From an uncultured Capnocytophaga sp. (GTDB lineage: Bacteria; Bacteroidota; Bacteroidia; Flavobacteriales; Flavobacteriaceae), in contig NZ_CALHGG010000001.1 in NCBI RefSeq assembly GCF_938029845.1, forward strand, positions 1-6,155: a stretch of 6,155 bases of DNA. The letters are read 5' to 3'. The notes below the pieces were generated by a model. It saw only the letters and a list, made by a program, of their open reading frames with translations. It had not been told where the DNA came from and did not search any database. Positions 1 to 5,998 of this stretch are shown one piece after another (the stretch's first letter is position 1; the number at the start of each line of letters is the position of its first letter). Both the position numbers and the translations under genes were made by a program.

Positions 1-671
1 TCATCAACAAGAAAGGACAGCTCAAATCCTCTGTGATTATTGACGAGTTGCCTACGATTTATTTCAGAGGCTTAGATAACCTGATAGCTACTGCCCGAAG
101 CAATAAAGTAGCCGTTTGTTTAGGATTCCAAGATTACTCACAGCTTACTCGTGATTATGGCGATAAGGAAAGCAAGGTAATACAAAATACAGTGGGGAAT
201 ATCTTTAGCGGACAAGTAGTAGGGGAAACAGCGAAAACACTCTCAGAGCGGTTTGGAAAGGTATTGCAGAAAAGGCAATCTACTACTATCAACCGCAATG
301 ATACCTCTACCTCCATATCTACACAATTGGATAGTTTGATTCCAGCTAGCAAAATATCCAATCTCACCCAAGGAATGTTTGTAGGAGCCGTTTCTGATAA
401 TTTTGACGAGCGTATCGATCAGAAGATATTCCACGCTCAGATAATAGTGGATAATGAGAAAGTAGCTGCTGAGACCAAAGCCTACCAGAAAATACCTCAA
501 ATTCTTTCCTTTGAAGATGAAAACGGAGAAGACCAAATGCAACAACAAATCCAAGCCAATTACAAGCAAGTAAAAACCGATATCATCCAACTCATTACCG
601 ATGAGCTCACCCGTATTGAAAATGACCCTGAATTAGCGCATTTGATAAAGAAAGAAGAGGGAGGGGAGTGA
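1..671 (+). CDS. mobC: MobC/TraG-type conjugative coupling protein (T4CP ATPase), C-terminal part; 5' end outside window
   Basis: This is the C-terminal part of a VirD4/TraG-family coupling ATPase, the inner-membrane hexamer that hands the relaxase-DNA complex to the conjugation channel. The reading frame is open to the left edge (codons from base 3), so the GTG at 33 is an internal valine and not the start. The segment SSVIIDELP (bases 27-53) is a Walker B motif: four hydrophobic residues followed by Asp-Glu. It is followed by LGFQDYSQL, NIFSGQVVGE, LSERFGK, STQLDSLIPASKIS and FVGAVSDN, which I know from the TraM-recognition/TraG C-terminal region of Bacteroidota MobC proteins. About 223 codons are present; full-length members are roughly 650-700 residues, so the Walker A half lies upstream. 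The tail (last 40 residues) is Glu/Gln-rich and probably helical. Sampled lines are about 40% G+C, well above the genes to the right. The family call is strong; the symbol follows common Bacteroidota usage. Confidence 0.9.
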   Translation, partial: INKKGQLKSSVIIDELPTIYFRGLDNLIATARSNKVAVCLGFQDYSQLTRDYGDKESKVIQNTVGNIFSGQVVGETAKTLSERFGKVLQKRQSTTINRNDTSTSISTQLDSLIPASKISNLTQGMFVGAVSDNFDERIDQKIFHAQIIVDNEKVAAETKAYQKIPQILSFEDENGEDQMQQQIQANYKQVKTDIIQLITDELTRIENDPELAHLIKKEEGGE

Positions 672-673
672 TT

Positions 674-1396
674 TCACAGTATGATAGGGAGTCCTTCTTT
701 TTTGCGTTTTTTATTATCCATTTTGTCGCTTTCTTCACGTAGATTATCAATGTGATGATAGGTGAATTTATCCAATGAAAAATTCTTGTATTTATAAGTC
801 TTTTCATATTGATGGTGTCCCCACGATTCAATATAAATACTGTCTATACAATATTGAGAATTTACATAGATTTTTGAACCAAAATAATTATTACCTGACA
901 TATCTACATTTATTATAAATCCATTTTTATAAGTTGATAATGAATGAACACTATGATAATGAACAGAATATAAAACTTGTTTATAGATTTTATACTTAGT
1001 GTTATCATTGCCCTTTTTTATCAAAAGTAACCATTCATACTCTCTGTTAGGAAGGCAATTTGTTGCTCCAAGTGTAGAATAATAAGGTCTTAATATAGCA
1101 ATACTATCATTATTGGGAGTTTTTATAGCTTCATCAATTTCATAAAAAGTAGAGATATAAAGATTAAATTTTTTTTGGTAATTAGAATATCTGTAAAAAT
1201 CTTCCTTACAATCATAATCTTTTGGAGTTATAATTGTATCATGCTTATCATTTGATTTAACTTTTTTAGTTGCAAGAATAAGTTTCTTGTGGGTATTGTT
1301 ATCTAATTTTATTATTTGAGAATTCTTTTTGCTTATAAAAATAATAGCCAAAACTATAAAAGCAATACTTACTAAAATAAAAAAAACATTTTTCAT
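674..1396 (-). CDS. Single-pass membrane-anchored protein, candidate immunity protein for the 451-residue effector
   Basis: I do not recognise this 240-residue protein as a named family. Residues 4-22 form one strongly hydrophobic segment (FFILVSIAFIVLAIIFI) followed by KK, which reads as an N-terminal signal anchor. There is no lipobox cysteine near it. The rest is hydrophilic, rich in Tyr, Asn and Lys, with alternating strand-like stretches (for example residues 138-190) and cysteines at 63, 114 and 183, and would lie in the periplasm if the anchor has the usual orientation. The gene follows the putative peptidoglycan-targeting effector after 187 bases and may have its own promoter. An inner-membrane protein with a periplasmic domain directly downstream of a cell-wall-acting toxin is the expected arrangement for an immunity protein, but this is inferred from position and topology only. 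Its TGA stop lies two bases from the stop of the convergent mobC gene. The ATG at 1396 is chosen because the hydrophobic segment begins right after it. Confidence 0.75.
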   Translation of the reverse strand: MKNVFFILVSIAFIVLAIIFISKKNSQIIKLDNNTHKKLILATKKVKSNDKHDTIITPKDYDCKEDFYRYSNYQKKFNLYISTFYEIDEAIKTPNNDSIAILRPYYSTLGATNCLPNREYEWLLLIKKGNDNTKYKIYKQVLYSVHYHSVHSLSTYKNGFIINVDMSGNNYFGSKIYVNSQYCIDSIYIESWGHHQYEKTYKYKNFSLDKFTYHHIDNLREESDKMDNKKRKKEGLPIIL

Positions 1397-1430
1397 AAAT
1401 TAAGAATATTTACAATTATTGGTATTTTGA

Positions 1431-1438
1431 CAAAAGTA
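1431..1438 (-). promoter_or_regulatory. Candidate Bacteroidota -7 promoter box (TACTTTTG) for the 240-residue gene
   Basis: Read on the minus strand, 1438-1431 is TACTTTTG, an exact fit to the Bacteroidota -7 consensus TAnnTTTG. Transcription would start a few bases downstream and leave a leader of roughly 25-30 bases before the ATG at 1396, which is plausible. No TTG/TTTG -33 element is visible at the expected distance; that stretch is only A/T. An eight-base match with four fixed T and other common bases can arise by chance in such AT-rich DNA, so this is a moderate call. Confidence 0.4.
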
Positions 1439-1537
1439 TAGCCTTTCTTTTTATATTTATAAAAATATCTTATATAAAAAAGAAAATACATTTACCCCCC
1501 TTTAAAAAAACATCTAAAATCTTAAATGGTAGATTCA

Positions 1538-1560
1538 ACTAATAAAGGTAACTTTTTAGT
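1538..1560 (-). terminator. Weak imperfect hairpin after the 451-residue gene, possible terminator or RNA-stabilising stem
   Basis: On the minus strand the sequence ACTAAAAAG, loop TTAC, then CTTT-A-TTAGT can pair as a nine-base-pair stem with one bulged A. It begins 24 bases after the TGA of the 451-residue gene. The stem is almost all A-T pairs and no clean T-run follows it, so it does not fit a strong intrinsic terminator. It may partly separate the effector transcript from the downstream gene, or may be chance. Confidence 0.2.
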
Positions 1561-1583
1561 AGACTGCAATAGTTTTTACAAAA

Positions 1584-2939
1584 TCAAAATATTTTCCAAA
1601 AAATAGTTCCTGATTTAAACCCTGTAGCCTCAAGGTGGAAATATCGTGTTTTAGTTGTATTTTTGATTGCTTTAAAATAATTTGAGTTATTTTCAATTGT
1701 TCCCTCAGAGACAGCCTTTTCTTTATAGTTTTCTTTAAAAATATCGCTTATTACAGCATTTTTATTAACTTTATTAATGTTATCTGGTATAGCCCAAAAA
1801 TCCATAGATTCTTTCAAGATATTAGCATCAATAGTAACGGAAAAATATTCCTTAAATTTATTATGGCCTAATTCTTTTTTTACTCCATTTTTATCTTTTA
1901 TTTCAGAGAAAAAATCCAATCCATCCCAAAAAAAAGCATTATGTGTGGGATCTTTGTGCTCTAGGTATACATCAATTAATCCATATCTTACATACTCATA
2001 CAAGATGGGAAAACTTCCTGTTGGCAGTAAATTTAACTTATCTTTCTTTTTAATTGTTGAGTAAGTATCCTTTTTTAATAATTCATTTATAGTTTTAGCC
2101 CCATAATTAACTGGTTTTCCTCCTCTTTGTACTGCATTATTAATCGTATGAGCACACCATAAAGCCGATTCTTTATTAGTAGTAGCTGAGACTTCTTTGT
2201 ATATAATATAAGCATTATTACAAAATTCTTTATGTGATATAGGGTTTCCGTTTTCTTTTAACAAATAGTTTTCTCTATTTACAATACCCCACTTACCTTC
2301 TTTCTTAGCTTCTTCATATTTTTTCTCATTTGCAATATATACTCGTTGGCTATTTTCATTACCTCCTAAAAACTTGCCTCCTGCTGTATAATATACATAT
2401 TCTATATTGTTAGGTATGGTAATTTGCATTCTACCACAACAAATTTTTTCTTTACTATCTTTAGTTTTTTGTGCGTAAAAATTAATAAAAAAAGATATAG
2501 ATTGTTTATTTGAATTTATATCAACAGAAAGTTTTAAATTCTTTTCATAAGAAATCTCTTCATTATTAGGATTTTCTTCATTAGTTATTTTTACTGAAAT
2601 TTCTTTCTCATAATTTTTAGGCTCAATTTCAGTTGTAATATATCCTACATCATTATGAACACAATTTTTACTACCTTTGGATGCAGTTATTGAAAGATTT
2701 ATTTTTTTATTAGGTGTTGTAAGAACAAAAATATGATAATTTCTATTCTTTTCATCTAATTTTTCAGAGATATTTTTAGCTATTTCTGTCCTACTTCTTT
2801 CCAAAGTATCTTCTAAATGAGCCTCATTATACCCCTTATCTATGCATTTTACTATAGGTAAAAAATCATTTTCTGTAAGCCCTAATTTAGCAATTACTTC
2901 TTGTTTAGTTTCTTCTAATATTATACGTATACCTCCCAT
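1584..2939 (-). CDS. Candidate secreted effector with SleB-like (Hydrolase_2) cell-wall hydrolase signature
   Basis: This 451-residue protein has no signal peptide or membrane segment, as expected for cargo loaded from the cytoplasm. Residues 1-65 look helical and charged. Residues 68-176 look like beta strands (for example SISFFINFYAQ at 147-157, GRMQITIP at 169-176) and could be a docking domain. Residues 181-203 hold an AGGKFLG...VYIAN motif that I recall from Bacteroidota proteins beside PAAR-like genes. The segment 242-270 has the pattern of the SleB/Hydrolase_2 N-terminal core (roughly IIYKE, spacer, ALWCAHTINNAV), which aligns by eye with the family's arrangement of a catalytic Glu, a short loop, and a helix ending in an Asn-containing motif; Glu249 is the candidate catalytic acid. 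Later marks are NAFFWDGLDFF (334-344) and LEATGFKSGTIFW (436-448). The gene starts 5 bases after the PAAR-like gene, which suggests they are co-made and that the PAAR-like protein may carry it. Peptidoglycan hydrolysis is an inference; the remote match needs a profile search. Confidence 0.7.
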   Translation of the reverse strand: MGGIRIILEETKQEVIAKLGLTENDFLPIVKCIDKGYNEAHLEDTLERSRTEIAKNISEKLDEKNRNYHIFVLTTPNKKINLSITASKGSKNCVHNDVGYITTEIEPKNYEKEISVKITNEENPNNEEISYEKNLKLSVDINSNKQSISFFINFYAQKTKDSKEKICCGRMQITIPNNIEYVYYTAGGKFLGGNENSQRVYIANEKKYEEAKKEGKWGIVNRENYLLKENGNPISHKEFCNNAYIIYKEVSATTNKESALWCAHTINNAVQRGGKPVNYGAKTINELLKKDTYSTIKKKDKLNLLPTGSFPILYEYVRYGLIDVYLEHKDPTHNAFFWDGLDFFSEIKDKNGVKKELGHNKFKEYFSVTIDANILKESMDFWAIPDNINKVNKNAVISDIFKENYKEKAVSEGTIENNSNYFKAIKNTTKTRYFHLEATGFKSGTIFWKIF

Positions 2940-2944
2940 AGTAC

Positions 2945-3796
2945 TTATTTTTTAGCTTCAATAGCTTTTAATTTTATTTTTTCTGTTTTAGGATTCTTAA
3001 AAGTGTATCCTTTAAGAATATCATCCTTTAAACGCTCTCCATTATATTCAAAGTCCATTTCATTATCATATAAGTCAAAATTAGCTTTTTTACCCTCAAG
3101 TTTATTTCCTTCAATGACTAAATACATCTCTTGTCCTATTTTTCGTTTGTCTATTTTATTTCCTTCAAGATCTGTATAATAAACCTCTATAATTTGAGGT
3201 TTAGGCATATATTCTGGCAAGGGCATTCCTGTAGTATCTATATTTTCAGGAACATTTATTTGTCCTGAGTCTATAAACTCTATTTTACCACTTTCAATAG
3301 GAGCATTGGCAGGAGGCATTTTGCCTGTACCCATAATAGTAGATTTCTTTATTAGAGCTAAGTTATCTTGAAATTTAACCGTTCCAACATCTTGCCATTG
3401 TGTTAGAGTCAATAGCTGAAATCCATCCATAAATGTAAAGTTAGCAGGGCTTTTTTCTATTTCAGTACCTATAGTTTTACTTTGGATGGTAGGGGTTTTA
3501 TTTAAAACTTTAAAAGTACCTATATGAGGGCCAAACTTTACTTTAGCTCCATCTATTACAAAAAGCTGGTCTTGTTTAGATTTTAATTCTTTTTGTTGAG
3601 AAGCTTTTATAGGTTTCATTTCCTCACTTCCTTTGGATAATTCTCTTTCTATTTCACGTTTTTCTTGAATTTCAGGAGAAATTTTTCCAATAGCAATAAT
3701 ATCGGATTCTTCCCTTTCTTTTTCCTCTCGTATCTTATTGTTTTTTTTTAAGTTTTCAATATATTTTTGTTTCTTATTGCCAAATAACCAACTCAT
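2945..3796 (-). CDS. PAAR-like protein (DUF4280-type) with charged N-terminal helix and C-terminal beta domain; cysteine-free
   Basis: DUF4280/PAAR-like proteins are thought to form the pointed tip of the contractile spike and to carry effectors. Here residues 1-75 are a Lys/Glu-rich, probably helical or coiled segment. Residues 78-180 follow the DUF4280 layout as I remember it: an opening FVIDGAKVKFG (79-89), FKVLNK (95-100), IGTEIEKSPANFTFMDG (109-125), the TQWQDV motif (132-137), LALIKKSTIMGTGK (146-159) and a closing strand KIEFIDSGQ. Residues 200-283 look like an Ig-like beta-sandwich (IIEVYYTDLEGNKI, GQEMYLVIEGNKLEGK) of a type often attached to Bacteroidota spike and effector proteins. 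The usual conserved cysteines of DUF4280 are absent and the whole protein has no Cys. It starts 2 bases after the 180-residue gene and ends 5 bases before the effector, so translation is probably coupled. A PAAR-like identity is likely but made by eye. Confidence 0.72.
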   Translation of the reverse strand: MSWLFGNKKQKYIENLKKNNKIREEKEREESDIIAIGKISPEIQEKREIERELSKGSEEMKPIKASQQKELKSKQDQLFVIDGAKVKFGPHIGTFKVLNKTPTIQSKTIGTEIEKSPANFTFMDGFQLLTLTQWQDVGTVKFQDNLALIKKSTIMGTGKMPPANAPIESGKIEFIDSGQINVPENIDTTGMPLPEYMPKPQIIEVYYTDLEGNKIDKRKIGQEMYLVIEGNKLEGKKANFDLYDNEMDFEYNGERLKDDILKGYTFKNPKTEKIKLKAIEAKK

Positions 3797-3798
3797 AA

Positions 3799-4341
3799 TT
3801 ATTGTTTTTTCTTAATTAAAATTTCATACCTTAAATCTGTATCTATACAACTTGTCTCTTTTAGAGTATTGTCCTGATAGAATATAGACTGCATATTATC
3901 TTTTGCTTTCAAAAAGACACCATATACCGAATGTTGGTATACAAAATCTAACAATAAATCAGTATTATTAATAATTTTGTCAATTTGTTGAAAATATTCT
4001 TCAATGTAAACTCCTTTATTTTCAACAAGGAGTTCTGTTTTAAGCTTATTCCAATTTTCTTTTAAAGTATCTTGATTTCGTACTTTCTGAGACTTTATTT
4101 CAGTGCACTCAGTGTCATAATACTCTATTTCTAAGATAATTTCATTAAAAAGAAAAGAAATTGCTTTTTTAAACAAGGAAATATCTTCTTCATTTATTCC
4201 ATAGTTATAATTTAAAGCTAAGAAATGAAATATTACTTTCTTTTCAAGAAAAAATTCCCTTATTCTTACGTTTCGAATATATTTACTTCCTGTTTTTATA
4301 AAGAAAGTAATAAATGAATAGATATTATTTTTACTTTTCAT
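3799..4341 (-). CDS. Unknown 180-residue cytoplasmic protein between the Tle1-like and PAAR-like genes
   Basis: I do not recognise this family. There is no signal peptide: residues 8-15 are hydrophobic but short and followed by a basic stretch (KYIRNVRIREFF), so it is probably soluble and cytoplasmic. The first half appears to mix strands and helix (EKKVIFHFLALNYNYG at 33-48; FKKAISFLFNEIILEIEYY at 57-75), and residues 85-135 look helical. Cysteines are at 79 and 165. It starts 10 bases after the Tle1-like stop and ends 2 bases before the PAAR-like ATG, so it is made together with both. By position it could be an adaptor or chaperone that loads the DUF2235 protein onto the PAAR-like tip, or a cognate immunity protein. 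The lack of an export signal argues against a periplasmic Tle1 immunity role and leans towards an adaptor. Both options are inference. Confidence 0.72.
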   Translation of the reverse strand: MKSKNNIYSFITFFIKTGSKYIRNVRIREFFLEKKVIFHFLALNYNYGINEEDISLFKKAISFLFNEIILEIEYYDTECTEIKSQKVRNQDTLKENWNKLKTELLVENKGVYIEEYFQQIDKIINNTDLLLDFVYQHSVYGVFLKAKDNMQSIFYQDNTLKETSCIDTDLRYEILIKKKQ

Positions 4342-4351
4342 ACTTCATCTA

Positions 4352-5980
4352 TTAGCCTGGAATTTCTATTCTTTTTCTATCTTCAGCAGGTTTATTGGGT
4401 TCTACAAAGGGATATTTAAAATTTTCCCCTCCTGCATTTTCATAACTAGCAGACTGATGCAAATATCTATGCCGAAGGTTTTTTAATAAATTTTGTTTCT
4501 TTCCTGATTTGAAAGTCCAATCTTCTTTTACTTTACTATCTTTTTGTATAAATGTCTTTAACTCAAATATATTTTTTATTCCATTCTCCATCTGAGTTAA
4601 TTCTTTAAAAGTAGTACTTTCTAAATATGTTTTCACTTTTTTTAAAGTATCTTCACTTTCAATATTATATGTATTTTCAATATTTAGAAAACAAATCTTC
4701 TCTTCTTCAATTAAAAAAGAAGCATATTTAGACATCCATAACAAAGGAAGGTAGCTATATTCTCCCATTACAATTCTTGTTCCTATAAGTTCATTTTGGG
4801 CAGGATAAGTAAAATCTTTCAGCTCTAATTCTCCTTCTGAATACCACCCTTCTTTGATCATTTCTTGTTTAAGATTTTTTAAGTCTTTAAAATGTGTCAA
4901 ATTTTGGCCAAGTATTACCTTTTCATATAGATTCACCCCATCACAATCATAACTTCCTCCTACATCAGAGTGGGCTCCTGGCAAATTTTTCTCAATTGCT
5001 TTGGAATGAGATAATCGAGTTAGGGAGAAGTATTCACGAATTTCATCTAATGCTGTAAAATGAATTGCCAACATTGGATCACCTATTTCATTTAGATGTA
5101 ATAAATGAATATTTTTTTTAAAATCAGGAATATGTATTTTTGGAGGATTAGGATTCCCTACTGTAATATATTCAGGATCGTAAGAAGCTACAGTATCATA
5201 TAATCCAGCAAAACGTATATTTATTTTTAAATTCTCTACTATTTTTTTATTTAATAACTTCCCTAAAAATATTTTGAACTCACTTTTTTCTGCTTCTACA
5301 ACAGAAACCGACCAATAAGTAGTATTATCTACTCTCATTTCTTTTTCTATTGTCTCTAAATGCTTGTCGTGAGATATCTGAAATAAAAAATGTCTTGCCG
5401 CTGTTGCTCCTCTACTAAAGCCAAAAACATCAATTGTAATTTCTATATTTTTATAAGTGTCTCCTCCTATCATATTTTTATCAATAGAATTTTTAATTCT
5501 CATTGCTAATTCTTTACTTCCCTTCCTCACTTTTTCGATCAGTCCATATACACCAATAGCAAGTGAAATACCAGGATTACTTTCATCATTTTTTAAGTCT
5601 CCAGTTCCTACGCCCTCTATATAGATGGCATAATCATTTCTTTCAGAATTAAGGTACATACGAGCAACATTAGTATGATCATTCCCATAACTAACATCTT
5701 TTTCACCTTTCTTATATGCATCTCTGAGATCTTTACGTGTGTATTTATGTGTAGAGTCCTCTTTTTCAGGATAGTCTTCCCAAATGCGATATATTTCTTT
5801 CTTTCCTCGCTTGCTTAATGTTTTATTATGAAATTTTTTCTCATAAATTGCGTATTTTCGAGCATCAGTATTATACAAGTTATTGGCTGTTCCATCAAAA
5901 AACAGACCAAACTCCAATTTTAAATCTTCTTGTTTTACTTTTTTAGAAGTACCATCATTATATACATAGGTTTTTCCCAT
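4352..5980 (-). CDS. DUF2235 / Tle1-like alpha/beta-hydrolase, putative phospholipase effector
   Basis: The 542-residue product belongs to the DUF2235 family, which includes type VI lipase effectors of the Tle1 class that cleave phospholipids of the target cell. The opening strand and loop are FGLFFDGTANN (24-34), followed by TNVARMY (103-109), EGVGTG (122-127), the nucleophile elbow GFSRG (187-191, Ser189), AGLYDTVASYD (258-268, Asp262) and PGAHSDVGGSYD (334-345, His337). Ser189, Asp262 and His337 fit the family's catalytic triad in the right order, so the enzyme looks intact. Residues 360-540 form a mixed C-terminal region ending in HRYLHQSASY (504-513) and an EDRKR motif that I recall from Bacteroidota members. 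There is no signal peptide, consistent with contractile-system export. It lies 18 bases after the preceding gene. The ATG at 5980 places the conserved core close to the N-terminus; no Shine-Dalgarno sequence is seen. Family assignment is firm; phospholipase activity and secretion route are inferred from it. Confidence 0.9.
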   Translation of the reverse strand: MGKTYVYNDGTSKKVKQEDLKLEFGLFFDGTANNLYNTDARKYAIYEKKFHNKTLSKRGKKEIYRIWEDYPEKEDSTHKYTRKDLRDAYKKGEKDVSYGNDHTNVARMYLNSERNDYAIYIEGVGTGDLKNDESNPGISLAIGVYGLIEKVRKGSKELAMRIKNSIDKNMIGGDTYKNIEITIDVFGFSRGATAARHFLFQISHDKHLETIEKEMRVDNTTYWSVSVVEAEKSEFKIFLGKLLNKKIVENLKINIRFAGLYDTVASYDPEYITVGNPNPPKIHIPDFKKNIHLLHLNEIGDPMLAIHFTALDEIREYFSLTRLSHSKAIEKNLPGAHSDVGGSYDCDGVNLYEKVILGQNLTHFKDLKNLKQEMIKEGWYSEGELELKDFTYPAQNELIGTRIVMGEYSYLPLLWMSKYASFLIEEEKICFLNIENTYNIESEDTLKKVKTYLESTTFKELTQMENGIKNIFELKTFIQKDSKVKEDWTFKSGKKQNLLKNLRHRYLHQSASYENAGGENFKYPFVEPNKPAEDRKRIEIPG

Positions 5981-5998
5981 AATATTATATCAATTTTA

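Larger units (their letters stand above)
1397..1583. other. Intergenic gap, 187 bases, AT-rich, no gene seen
   Basis: This is the only sizeable gap inside the minus-strand block. It separates the 451-residue gene from the 240-residue gene. It contains a candidate promoter close to the downstream gene, an imperfect hairpin close to the upstream stop, and a run of six C (1495-1500). I see no convincing short reading frame, tRNA or small RNA. Confidence 0.7.

Noticed and set aside
33..35. GTG as start codon of the mobC-like gene
   Set aside because: The frame is open to the left edge and the preceding codons (INKKGQLKSS) lead straight into the Walker B strand, so this is an internal valine.
155..831. 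Minus-strand frames overlapping mobC and the end of the 240-residue gene (155-367, 243-590, 607-831)
   Set aside because: They run opposite to, or out of frame with, well-supported genes and show no recognisable motif or family pattern.
1495..1500. Run of six C as a phase-variation tract
   Set aside because: The run is short, lies between genes about 57 bases upstream of the -7 box, and changing its length would not shift any reading frame.
1501..1535. Short inverted repeats (AATCT/AGATT, ATCTA/TAGAT on the minus strand) in the gap
   Set aside because: Stems of five A/T-rich pairs are expected by chance in such DNA; there is no T-tract or regulatory context.
1777..2064. 95-codon plus-strand frame inside the 451-residue gene
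   Set aside because: It lies antisense to a coherent protein with recognisable motifs (WDGLDFF region) and has no promoter or family resemblance; it is a shadow frame.
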